DNA of 64,000 nt from Tetrahymena elliotti 4EA. Taxonomy: Eukaryota > Ciliophora > Oligohymenophorea > Hymenostomatida > Tetrahymenidae. Below the pieces are notes generated by a model. The model searched no databases. It worked only from the letters and a program-made list of their open reading frames with translations, and was not told where the DNA came from. This document shows positions 12,801 to 23,648 of this stretch, one piece after another (the first letter of the stretch is position 1; each line of letters starts with the position of its first letter). The stretch is from contig JH720297.1 in NCBI GenBank assembly GCA_000231825.2, positions 1,562,101 through 1,626,100 on the forward strand. The letters are read 5' to 3'. A program made the position numbers and the translations under genes.

Positions 12801-13284
12801 AAGAAGTTCTATCTTTTATGTTAATTGGTATGTTTAAATAATCATTCTAAAATGATTGAGATAAATTTGATTGAGTCAGAATTTATCCTCTCTCTAACTC
12901 ATCATTTTTCATGCTATAGTTTAAATGATTGTTTATAATTGAAGAATTATTCACTTAGCCCTTGTTTTAGTCATACAATGAAATAGAATTTAAATTTGAT
13001 TGAGGTTTTGGTTTCATTTTTCTAGTTTGCACTAGATTTTCATTCAATTTTTAATAATACCCTCTTTTATTAAATAATCTTTATAGACTAATCAATTAAT
13101 CAAACTCTTTATCAAATACCAGATTAATAAAGTCAATACAAACAATATTTTAATTATTTTAAGAATAACTTAGCTGCTTATAATTTATTTATTCATTTGC
13201 TAGTTTCCTGCTTGAATTATTTTTTGTTAAGTTAAGTATAAAAACTAGTTGCCATAAAGTATATTGAATATCATTTACTTACAT
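9853..13284 (-). CDS. N/Q-rich protein with a degenerate FCP1/SCP-like (HAD) phosphatase domain
   Basis: One unbroken frame of 1144 codons from ATG 13284 to TGA 9853-9855. The frame stays open and protein-like upstream to about 13440 (e.g. GSLFDVEGNIFCLYVRKFF), so a further 5' exon probably exists. Residues about 1-120 are an ordered, unrecognised region; 120-690 is N/Q/S-rich. Around residue 700 comes KRALVIHFESVFLTQ, laid out like the FCP1/SCP signature LVLDLDETLVHS but with both catalytic aspartates replaced (H and E). Then come FRTDLKRFMKNLCKRYTVIL (compare RPGL..FL..L...Y.IVIFT) and, near 845, NSFTVIDCVSSEFILPSS (compare VIIVDNSPE). Near the C-terminus are DPF (in NDPFASM) and LLNLDL, similar to AP2-binding and clathrin-box motifs. 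A catalytically dead phosphatase-like scaffold is an inference from these motifs. Confidence 0.6.
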
Positions 13285-13444
13285 TACAGCTATCAGTAAA
13301 TATATTTATAATTTTGAATTTTAGGCAAAAAACTTTCTTACATACAAACAAAAAATATTTCCTTCTACATCAAACAAGCTACCAATCAATTGATACTTGC
13401 TTTATTTATGTTTTTATACTTATTATCTATTTTTAAGACTATAT

Positions 13445-14029
13445 TTATTAACTTGAACTAATCAACATAAATATTAATTTACTACTCGGATCTCAATTTA
13501 AATTTGATTAATTCAACAAAATTAAATTTGGTTTGGTCTTTTTTAAGTATTAGAATAAAATTAAGAATAAACAATAAATAACAAAATAATTATTTTTATA
13601 CTTTTTTTTAGAAAGAAATTGATATGATATTTTAAATTAAAACAAATTTTCAATTTTTTTTATTATAACTTTAAAAAAACAATAAAAAAATATATAAATA
13701 TTATTTTTTTTAATTCCACAACAATTTTTAAGAGAAGTGATAATCAATTTAGTAAATTTATTTAGGCATTTTTTTAGTTCAAATTATTTTAGGGAGAAAA
13801 AAGTAAATTCTGGATTAAAAATACTTTATTTAATTTTAAAATCACACAAAAAATATTCTTATTTAGTATCACATATCCAAAAAAATCTTTTTAAAAAATA
13901 TCGAATAGTTGTTAGGAAAAAAATCATATCAAATATAAGTGCATAAGTGGATGACAAAATTAAGTAATTTTTTTTATTTTTAATCTCAATATTATTTTAA
14001 AATTAATATTATCTTTTTATAATTGAATT
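13445..14029. other. AT-rich intergenic region
   Basis: A+T-rich sequence upstream of the FCP-like gene and downstream of the first kinase copy. It may hold an unrecognised first exon of the FCP-like gene. The open stretch on the plus strand at 13737-13946 has lysine/isoleucine-rich, AT-driven composition and is not supported as a gene. Confidence 0.45.
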
Positions 14030-16720
14030 TTAGCTAGAAGATACAATGGTTTTTATACTTTCCATCCATTCATTAATAATCTTTATCCTCATAGTTTTCT
14101 TCAAAAAACTGATATTTCATAATTACTTTGCTTTTTTAAAGTTATGAAGGATCTAGGTCTTTTAATTTCTAGAAAGGAGCTTCTAAAAGATAGTCTTGGA
14201 AAGGGCCTACTTTTAGATTGGCTCGATTATCAAATAATCTACAATAAAACCAATAATAGAGGTCTTTATTCTTATCAAAGAGATAAAACACAACAAAAAT
14301 TTTATCTAAAGAATCATTAAATTATTTAATTATATTTTAGATTTTAACATCAAAATCTAATGTTAAAGAAATTTTATGTTTATTTTTATAAAACTTTACT
14401 AACTCTCCTCTTGAATAACAATTTCTATTGTGATTGCCTTGAATCGGGTCATCATTAAAGAATAGAGCTGCATTTAATTTTAACAAAATATCATTTTCTA
14501 AACCTATTAAGTCTAGAAATTCTATACACAATAATTTTATTTTTTCAGTTTGCTAATTAAAAATTGCTTCTAATTCAGCTAAATTATGATTAAATTAAAT
14601 TAATATTTGAAAATTTATTTAATTTCAAAAAATTAATAAATAAAGTTACTTCTTGTTGAAGATTACTTTCTGATTGATTTTCATACGAAATTTAGAAACT
14701 AAACTTTTGGATAGTTTCCTTAACTAAAGCTTATTCTAGGCTAGATACCCCTTCACAATTATCAGGATATAGATTAACTAAGAAACTACCTTCGTTTATT
14801 TTATTATATTTAAAATCCTAAATATAGTACCAAAAAAATTTTTCTTGGCTGCCATTTTCTGATATTTGCTTAGAAAATTAAAAGACTAATTTATATTATT
14901 GTAAACCCTATTAATTTTTCTTGATTTATTCTAAATCAATAGGTTTTTTTTTGTTTTGTTAAATTTAACCTAATTAAAAAATTTTTTATAATTAATATTA
15001 TCACAATAGACAAATTATTTACTTCCTAAGTATCACCTATAGGATCGAATATTTCCTCAAAAATCACCTCTGCATGCTTTCCAAATTAATCTTTTACCAA
15101 ACCTTATGAATTTAATATGTATAATTAAAAATTAAACCATAATCATGAGAATAATTATAAATAGAATTAATTCTATCTAACCACTAAATTTTTATTTAAA
15201 ACTTTAGCTCCTTTTCAACCAAATCTCTTTAGACCATTTTTGTGTCATTTTTATTATTATTTATTATTTAATTGTCTTCCCTACAAAAAATAGTTTAAAT
15301 AAAAAAATAATCTAATTATTTTGAATTATCAAATTAAGTAGGGTTTGAATTTATTAATTTTTTTTACAATTAAATATAAAAACTGTATCATTATTTTTCT
15401 CCTTATGTTCAAAATTAAAAATTATTCAGAAAAAATGTTTAAATGAATTTTTGATCTATTTTTAAAAAAGTAAATATTTTACTAAAGCATCTATCTATTA
15501 TATTATTATTTCTAGTTTTTTTTGATTCTTAAAATTTTATTTGCAAAATAGTTGCTTAAATCTGTTGGCAAATTAAGTTTTTTAAGAGAATCTTCATTAA
15601 CATAAAATTAATTTAAATTCTAAAGTAGATTTATAGGTTATGGTTATCAGTCTTTATTAGGTTCTAGCATTTTTGAAATTATTTTATCTATAAATTCATA
15701 GTATTAAGAATTTTTTAAGGAAGGAATAATAGAAAATAAGTTTTATGTTTTTAATTTCATCAACTCCTCTTTAGTTAGTCTTCTTTAGATAAGAGCTTCT
15801 ATTAAGACTTACCCAATAAAGTAAACGTTATCTTTAACAAAATTTTTCTAATAAAGAAAGCCATTGATAACTTTCTAGAATCCATAGTCAGCTTTTATTT
15901 TAAAAATAATTACTTTAAATACTATGTAAGAAATAAGTTATTTACCTATCAAGAACTGATTTTTTTGTTTGTTAAATAAGATCTTATTAGGATCAAACTA
16001 GTTTAGGTCAAATATTTAAGGGAAATTACCTAGAGAAATTTACTTAAAATTAATTAATTATAATCTAAAGATATGTTTTACAATAACAAATCTAAGTAAC
16101 TATAGTAATCCTTGATTTTCATCACAAAAGCTTTATTCTATCTATAAGACAAAAGCTTCATTCTTAAGTTTTTAAAGAATTTACATTTACTTATTCACAC
16201 CATTTATATCAATGATTTGTTTTCTTTAATTTTTGTAAAAAATCTAATTTCCACTAAGCTTGAGGATTTTTCTGAATAGGCCAAAACCACATTAGAGAAA
16301 TAGCTTTTTCCCAAGGTATATTAATATTGATATTTATTTTTCCTACAAGAATTCTTTAATATTACTTTCTTCCATTGACGATAATGATCTTTCACTACCC
16401 AAAAAAAGCTTTTATGAATCTTTTATTCATATATTTATTATTATGAATTGTTATAAACTATAAATTATTAGCTTTTTTTAAGTTCTCACAGGTAAGAACT
16501 TAATTTACCTAAAATCTAATACTGCTTCTATTAGATAAAAAAATATAGAAAAATGTTAGATAAATTAAAACTTGAAATTTCTTCAGTTTTATCTATCTAT
16601 ATTTATTTGGTATTATTTGGTAATTTGTTCTAGCCACATATATTTATTTGTCTTATTTTTTTTGATTTGAAGTCAAAATAAATTAAATTATCAAAAAAGA
16701 AAACAAAGATAAAACAAATA
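14030..16720. repeat. Tandem segmental duplication, unit 1
   Basis: The block 14030-16720 is repeated, diverged, at about 17150-19380 in the same orientation. Homology is visible in coding segments, introns and both flanks. For example the strings around 14033 and 17170 (gaatt.tagct..agata) share the 3' flank, and those around 16700 and 19345 (aattaaat.atcaaaaaagaaa) share the 5' flank. Each copy has private deletions, so the units differ in length. Confidence 0.75.
14070..16720 (-). pseudogene. Decayed protein-kinase-like gene, copy 1
   Basis: Minus-strand segments match the order of a protein kinase plus a long C-terminal extension. A glycine-loop-like GKSYFSNVVLA (about 16290) is followed by LVEIRFF, where the VAIK lysine is arginine. 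Next come KADYGF (DFG equivalent, about 15880), DNVYFIG (compare DVWSLG) and a C-lobe end YYEFIDKIISKMLE. The C-terminal region ends QFFEENYEDKDY at TGA 14070-14072. Damage compared with copy 2: an extra base near 16344 shifts the frame, TGA at 16195-16197 interrupts the N-lobe, and about 100 bp carrying the alpha-E helix and the HRD-equivalent loop are missing near 15990. TGA also occurs at 15647-15649 and one base is lost near 15120. I see no splice pattern that rescues all of these. The C-terminal part (14070-14900) still reads well and could be expressed alone. Confidence 0.7.
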
Positions 16721-17160
16721 CATTTTCCTTTCATTTTTATAAATATTAAATTACAAATTTTCAAAAAAAAGTTGATTAGGGTGTGGGTATATTTAGAATA
16801 TAGATTCATCTACAAAAAAAGCATGATCTAAACTATCATTTTTATGGGCACTTTAAAATTGTCTCTTTTAAGTTTTTGTGTTTGAGATAAAGGTGGAATT
16901 TTATTAATTTTTTTTACTCAAATCTTTTACTTTTCATTAACTTTTGAATTGTTCTTGTGCTTGCTTCTATGTTTAAAACTTTTTTAAAGATTCTTACTGA
17001 TAGATTAATAATTTTTAATTTTTTTTAATTCTGTAATTTTTAGAGAAAAATGATATTAAATTTAGTTCAATTATTTTGGTTTCCTTTTAATTCAATTTAT
17101 TTTAGGTAGAAAAAAGGAAATTATGTCTTAAAAATGTTTTATTGGGAATATTAAAAAAAA
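16721..17160. other. AT-rich spacer between the kinase-like copies
   Basis: A+T-rich sequence. Its right part (about 17080-17150) faintly resembles the flank of copy 1 near 13780-13860, so the duplicated block probably reaches a little beyond the coding segments. Nothing else is recognisable. Confidence 0.4.
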
Positions 17161-17554
17161 AAAATTATTTTTTTGATAATTGAATTATAGCTAAAGATAG
17201 ATAGGTGTTATACTTTCTATTCATAAACAATCTTCATCTTCATAGTTTTCTTCAAAAAACTGATATTTAACAATTACTTTGCTTTTTTAAAGTTTTGAAG
17301 GGTCTAGGTCTTTTAATTTCTAGAATGGTACTTCTAAAAGATACTCTATGAAAGGGCCTCCTAGTTTAAGATTGCCTTGATTATCAAATAATCTACAATA
17401 AAACCAATAATTGAGGTCATTATTTTTATCAAAAAGATAAAACACAACAAAAATTTTATCTAAAGAATCACTAAATTATTTAGTTATATTTTAGATTTTA
17501 ACTTCAAAATCTTATGTAAGTGTAAATTTCTATTAATTTTTATAGAACTTTTCT

Positions 17555-17578
17555 AATTATATATATATATATATATAT
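17555..17578. repeat. AT dinucleotide tract at a deletion junction
   Basis: An uninterrupted TA repeat of about 20 bases lies exactly where copy 2 of the kinase-like gene departs from copy 1. It abuts the perfect palindrome at 17583-17598. Confidence 0.9.
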
Positions 17579-17582
17579 GTAT

Positions 17583-17598
17583 AGTACCCTAGGGTACT
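17583..17598. repeat. Perfect 16-bp palindrome
   Basis: AGTACCCTAGGGTACT equals its own reverse complement. Its G+C content stands out against the surrounding AT-rich DNA, and it sits beside the TA tract at the internal deletion of kinase-like copy 2. Confidence 0.9.
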
Positions 17599-19380
17599 GC
17601 CTTAATAAAGGCTACATACAAATAGAATACATATTTACCTCGAAATTCACCACTGCATACTTTCCAAATTTATCCTTGACCAAACCTTATGAATCAAATA
17701 TATATAAATAAAAAGTTAAACCGTTATCATAATGATAATTATAAACAGAATCACTAAATTTTTATTTGAAACTTTAGTTTCATCAATAATTAAATTAAAT
17801 AAAATACACCAAAAAAATAATAATTTTATTATTTTTTATTAAAAGAAAAAACTTTTAAATAAGTATTTTTCTCAATTTAAAAAGTAGATTATCACAAAAA
17901 TAAGGTAAAATCCAAGTGTTTTATTTATTAATGAAATAAAGCAGTGTTTGAAATTTTTTTTTTGATAATTAAGATTAAATTTTAATATTTTAACTGGAGA
18001 ATCTTAATCACCAAATCAAAAAAGTAAATATTTATTTACTTATGAGTTGTTTCTATTATTTTAAGATTTGTAGTTTTAGTGATTTTTTTAGTGCATTTGC
18101 TAATTGGGTGTTTATATCTTTTGGCGAATTAAATTTTTTAAGAGAATCCTCATTAACATAAAATTAATTTAAGTTCTAAAGCAGAGTTTTTGGTGATGGT
18201 CTGGTCTAAGTCTTTGTCGTTCTAACATTTTTGAAATGATTAAATCTATAAATTCATAGTGTTATGAATTTTTTAAGGAAGGAATAATAGAAAATAAGTT
18301 TTATGCTTTTAATTTCATTAACTCTACTTAAGTTAGTCTTCTTTAGATAAGAGTTTCTATTAAAATATATCCAATAGAGTAAACATCATCTTTATCAAAA
18401 TTGTTCTCATAAAAAGCACCATAAATAGCTTAAGAGAATCCATAATCAGCTTTTATATTAACATACATTACATAAAACAGTAAGTAAAAAATAAACTGTA
18501 TACCTATCAAGAACTGATTCTTATATTTGCTGAATAAGATGTTGTTAGGATGAATATTACTATGAGTAATCTAGTTTTGCTAAAGGACAATCAAACCCTT
18601 CAACAACTAATAAGCTAAAGCTAAGATTTATAATCAAACTAGTTTAGGTCAAATACGTAAGTCAAATTACCTTTATATATTTAGTTAAAATTAATTATTT
18701 ATAATCTAAAATATGTTTTACAATTACAAACTTAAGTAACAATAGCAGCTAATCCTAGCTATTCATCCCAAAAGCTTTCTTCTATCTATAAGACAAACCC
18801 TTCATTCTTAAGTTTTTAAAGAATTTACATTTGATTATTGACTCCTTTTATACCAATTGATTTGTTTTCATTAATTTTTGTAAAAACTTTGACTGCAACA
18901 AAGCTTGAGGAGTTTTGTGAAAGTGCCAAAACTACATTAGAGAAATGGCTTTTTCCAATGGTTTATACATTTTGATATTTATTTTTCTACAAAAATTCTT
19001 TAATAGTATTTTCTTCGATTGATGATAATTCTCTCTAACTATCCATGAAGATTTTTTATGACTCCATTTTATTTATTATTTTGATTTGTTTTTAAAAATG
19101 AATTGCTATCCTAATTAAATTTCTACCTGACTAGTACTAACCTACTTAATCAAAAGATTCTAAAATCTGATAGCTACTTCTATCTGATAATAAAGATAGA
19201 AAATATTAGATATTATTAAAATTTGTCTAATTTCTTCATTTTATTGAATATTAGTAAAAATTCTCCTTTCTTTTCTGCTCTTAGATAATTTGTTGAAATT
19301 AGCTCCATTTATTTATCATTGTTTTTTCATTGAAAATCAATATAAATTAAATCATCAAAAAAGAAAAGAAAACTAAAAAA

Positions 19381-20190
19381 AATAAAGAGTAAAATCCCAT
19401 TTAAAAATATTATGGTCTTCATTTTTATATGATTTAAAATCAAATTTCATTAGATTTCTCCTAAAACTTAAACAAATAATGATGAAAATGCGATTATCTA
19501 ATAAATTGTTTAAAATTAAATTAGAAGTTGGTGAAAATAAAATACTTAAGGAGTATTATGTAAATAAAATAAAATTGGATGGATCACCACTTTTTTGTAA
19601 ATATAAATAATTTTTTATAAATAATTAAAATATTTTATTTACAATTTTTTTCAAGGGATATTTCATTTATGTTAATTTCAAAAATTAATAAATTTTTTAC
19701 ATTTTTATTTTTAGTTTTTTTTTGAAAATGGGATGTCCGAAATATAAATTTGGGAACAAATCCTGTGTGATTTAGAATTTCTAAAATTTTTCCAAGAAAA
19801 AAAGAAGCTTTTTTTGAATAAACTGCTTATTAAAGTAAAATAAAAGGAAAATGTTTTAAGTATTTCATAAAATAAAAAAATAAAGTTTTTTTTGAGATTT
19901 AAATTTTATTATATGATATTTGATGAGTTTAAATGATAGTATATATTTTAAATTATAAAAAGAGAAATAAAGAAGATACAAATAATGTTATTTACATATA
20001 AATATTCGTGAATATTTTTAAAAGGAATTGGTAATTGATTAAATTATTTATATTGTTGATAGTTTTAATATATTTTGTTAGATAGTTATTGATTAAGTGT
20101 TTTATAAATTTATTCTTATTGATATGATGAGATTTCTTATTCATTTAATATTTTATTAATTATTCATTTTTACTTAAATTCTACTATTTA
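19381..20190. other. AT-rich intergenic region
   Basis: About 0.8 kb of very A+T-rich sequence with poly-A/poly-T runs between the kinase-like duplication and the ankyrin gene. No coding segment was recognised on either strand. Confidence 0.55.
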
Positions 20191-22225
20191 TCATAATTTT
20201 TTTGAGATTAAGTTTTTTATTTCTTTATTATTTGTTGATTTGCTAGCTGTTTTTAATTCATTTTTATCCCATACAAAAGTATCAAGTAGATATTCCACTA
20301 CTTTGACATGTCCCCATCTTTTAATTATTAAAAACTATTTAAATAATTTTATTGATTTATAATTATTACCTGGCTGCAACATTAATAGCTGTATCTGAAG
20401 CGGTTTAATCATTGTTTAAATATGTCATTAGCTTATGATTTACTTTATATTTTACTAATACTTTTAATACCTATTTAATAAACCAAATTTATTTAATTTA
20501 TTTCCAAACACTGATAATTTTTTTATAAGTATAAAATATACCTCTAAATTTCCATTTTTAGCAGCACAATATAAAGGAGTTTAGCCAAAAGAATCAGCTT
20601 TATTCATTCTTCTTTCACTACTCTCTTCAACAATTAAATATCTTTTAATTACAATTAATTAATACACTTTTTATGAGATAAATTTTTGAATATAAATAGA
20701 TGATTTTTTTAATATAGATTATTGCTAAAAATTTAATAGTATCTAACTAATTTAATGCTTTATAAAATTGATAAATTAATAATAATATCTGCATTAAGCA
20801 AATCAACTTTATAATATATTTATTTCTAATAAATTAGATCAGCAAATATTAGTAATAGTTATTAATAAATAAATAGGCTTACTGAAAAAAGCATTTATTT
20901 AGTTGCAAATTAATTAAAATGGAATATTAATTCATCAAATACTTTTTAGAGTTTTGTCTTCTAAAAAAGTGATAAAAAGGAAATAAAAAATAGAGCATTA
21001 AATAATTAGTATTAATATCATCTATCTTTTAATAAAATAGAAATTTAAAGAAATAGAACCTTTTGGGATCATCTTTGAGATATTCTTCAATGTATTAAAT
21101 ATCATCTGGAGATCCAGTTTCTATTGCTTGGAAAAATTTTTTACGATATTTGAAATCATCAATCAATTTCCATTATTCTCTTGCAGCCTTTTCGATTTAA
21201 TTAATAAAATATTAGAATTGATTTTACATTAAATAAATTAAAATATTTAATTTATTATTAATGTAACCACTCATTCAAACATTTTTTATTAAAAGCTTTA
21301 AAGGAATAATTTTATTTACATTTTATTTTGCCTCTAACTAAAGGTTTTTGAATAGCTGACTTGCAGTTTATTCTTCATCTGTTTATCTGTTTTCAGGTGA
21401 TAAATCTCTGTTTAATGAATTAGATCTTGTTGTTTAACTCAGATGAATATCTATTTCACTCTTTGTTTAAATACATAAATATTTAGTGTCAATTCTATCT
21501 TGTTTTTTGTGATAAAAATAATTACAGGCTTTGATATTGTCTCTACTTCTAGCTTAGAAAATAATTGGATGCCTTTTAATACATTTTTAACTTTGTTCCA
21601 TTTCTTTTGTCCAGATTAGTGAATATCTTAATCAGATGACTGGTTGCTATCAGTTCTTGTCACAAAATTTATTTGTGTTGATGGAATATTGTCTAAATCA
21701 GACTCATGATTCCCTATTTTAGCAAATGCATCTTCTTCAAATGTAGATTTGACAATAATTTAGTAGTTATCTTAATGCTTCTACTCATTGTTGGATTCTA
21801 GATTTTAATTCTATTTGGGAAGTTTTAAGTTATGTTAGTTCTAATTCTTGTCTTTATTGTCTTTTTCATCTTCAGAACTTGAAGAAAAACTGGAATCCTG
21901 ATCGAAATTGATGTTGTCTTCATCTTCAAGGGTCTTAGGTAAGCTCTTGATGAATGAAATACTTTGCTTTTATTAGATCATTTTTGGGCTTATATTAAAA
22001 TCATAAATTAGATAGTAAGTTGTAATCAATATAAAAAAGAAGCTAAAAAGCTTAAAAAAAAAAGTGTTTCAAAAGAAAGAATAAAATCTACTTTGAAGCT
22101 GCAGCAATTTTAGACAATTCTTAATTTTCAAAGTTCTGGTTAGGCTGATTGTTATTATGTTGCTTCATTTTATTTTCTTAGTTGAGTTGAAGTATTTGGA
22201 ATTTCTAAGTTTCAAGAGCATTCAT
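20191..22225 (-). CDS. Ankyrin-repeat protein, several exons
   Basis: Exon 1 (22092-22225) starts MNALETQKFQILQLNQENK and splices in phase to NISFIKSLPKTLEDED, an acidic/Ser/Gln-rich region running to about 21316. Later exons give EQWKLIDDFKYRKKFFQAIE (about 21070-21190), then ankyrin repeats: ADSFGQTPLYCAAKNGNLE, ASDTAINVAAR and WGHVKVVEYLLD, each split by short AT-rich introns. The C-terminus ends at TGA 20191-20193. The GxTPLYxAAxxGxLE wording is diagnostic for ankyrin. Ankyrin repeats mediate protein-protein contacts; the partner is unknown. One problem: between about 21660 and 21530 the protein-like reading moves from one frame to another (DIHQSGQKKWN to RHPIIFQARSRDNIK) with no convincing intron. 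This is either a small unusual intron or a real frameshift. Confidence 0.7.
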
Positions 22226-23648
22226 TTAATCAGCGCAATTTAGATTTTTTTATTTGTTATGAAACTAAGAAAGGAAAAGTAGGTAGTAGACTGAATTTGA
22301 AGTAGTTTGTTTGATTTTTTATTAAAATTTTTTTTTGATATTTGTAATAATTAATTAGAATTGTTTATGAAGAATTAATTATTGGTCAAGTTAATTATTT
22401 GATAGAAATTGAAGAGTTAAAATATAATCAAGATCCTTTCTTGATTTACCAAAATTTACTTGTTTCTTTCATTTTAGGGATATTATCTATAGTTTCTCTA
22501 TAGTAAATACAAATACCTGCTCTTTTCTATTAAAACATACTTCCAAATAAATATTTATTCTTATTTTCTTACTTTAAATATTAAAATATTCATTTAGTTA
22601 CAAGTTATTTCTAAATTTTACAACCAAATAAAATACAAATGCAATTCTCGTAATTCAGAATATTAATTTTTTTTAACTAATTCCACCAAATCTATTCTTC
22701 TCATTTTCAACTATAAAGTAATGATAAGTAATAAGCGCAGACACATTCATCATTTATTATTAATTAATTAGTATTTTGAATTAAAAATAAACTTCATTTG
22801 AGTTTAAAACAAAAATTAACAATAAATAATTTGTCTATTATTACTGATAGAATTTGAAAAATAAGTATAATCTAGTTCTAAGTGATTAGCATTTATTGAT
22901 GTATTTATATGATAAAAGAGAATAAGTTGGTTTCTTTATAGTATATTGAGAGTTTTCTTAAAAAATAAAAAAATGCTTCCAAGATAAATACTTTTTGTTA
23001 TTTTCTTACTGTAAATTTTGAAATAACTATTTTTATTTCAAGTTATTTGTATTATTTTATAATCAAAAGCATAAGGATTTAAGGCGATTTGACAAAATTA
23101 ATTAATTAAATTAAATTTAATTATTTCTTTTTTCAAAATTTTTAAATAAATAAAGGACAAATAAAAAGAAAAGATACATACATAATATATCACTTAATAA
23201 TTTCTTAGAATCAAAAGCATAAGGATTTATTGATAACATTAATGAATACTAATTAATCAAATAATTTCTTTTCTCAAAATTTAATGAGCAAAATGAATAA
23301 AGAACAAATCGATAAACAATATGAAAAGATACATACATAATATAACATTTAACAAATTTTTGACAATGAAAAATTGAAGAATTTATTGATAAAAATAGTG
23401 AATAATAAATATTTAATCAAATTATTTCTTTTCTCAATATTTTGAAATTTTTTCATAAAGAAAGAATAAAAAGACAAATAATATTAAAGATACATACTTA
23501 ATTAGTTTATGTGTATTTTAATCAAACTAATTTTTTTTACCAAAACTGCTAAATTTTTTTTCTAGACTATAATCAGTTACTGCGAAAATCTGTTCTAAGT
23601 TTTAAAAAATTAGAATTTTCAGTGTATATTTACATTCAATTACAAATA
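22226..23648. other. AT-rich intergenic region with repeats
   Basis: No gene recognised. The region contains a diverged direct repeat (about 22535-22630 and 22975-23070, sharing ttattttcttact and aagttattt blocks) followed by a three-unit tandem repeat at 23065-23515. Confidence 0.55.
23065..23515. repeat. Imperfect tandem repeat, about three units of 150-160 bp
   Basis: Three units share ordered blocks: aaagcataaggattta (23067 and 23213), a ...tcaaat.atttcttttctcaaaat block, and aagatacatacataat (about 23172, 23325 and, partial, 23487). Units differ by point changes and small indels. The sequence is noncoding and lies downstream of the CFAP161-like gene. Confidence 0.7.

Larger units (their letters stand above)
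17150..19380. repeat. Tandem segmental duplication, unit 2
   Basis: Second copy of the block at 14030-16720. It retains about 100 bp around the kinase catalytic loop that unit 1 lost. It lacks the several-hundred-base C-terminal-extension block that unit 1 keeps. Confidence 0.75.
17221..19380 (-). pseudogene. Decayed protein-kinase-like gene, copy 2
   Basis: Same organisation as the neighbour at 14.1-16.7 kb. The N-lobe reads cleanly from an ATG at 19067: YQNVQTIGKSHFSNVVLALS, then FVAVKVF with the catalytic lysine, and an alpha-C-like region. The catalytic loop reads ITHSNIHPNNILF, so the HRD aspartate is asparagine. A GT-AG intron separates it from KADYGFSQAI (DFG equivalent DYG) and DDVYSIGYILIETL; the C-lobe arginine in RLRPD is kept. 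Just after that the frame shifts before LLQNLNQFYVNEDSL. In the C-terminal extension the block present in copy 1 at about 14340-15000 is absent and replaced by an AT dinucleotide tract and a palindrome (17555-17598). The last exon ends QFFEENYEDED at TGA 17221-17223. It is a pseudokinase by sequence and probably also a pseudogene; truncated expression of the kinase-like part cannot be excluded. Confidence 0.65.

Noticed and set aside
14030..19380. Transposon origin of the duplicated block
   Set aside because: No terminal inverted repeats, target-site duplications or transposase/reverse transcriptase motifs were seen; a tandem segmental duplication explains the data.
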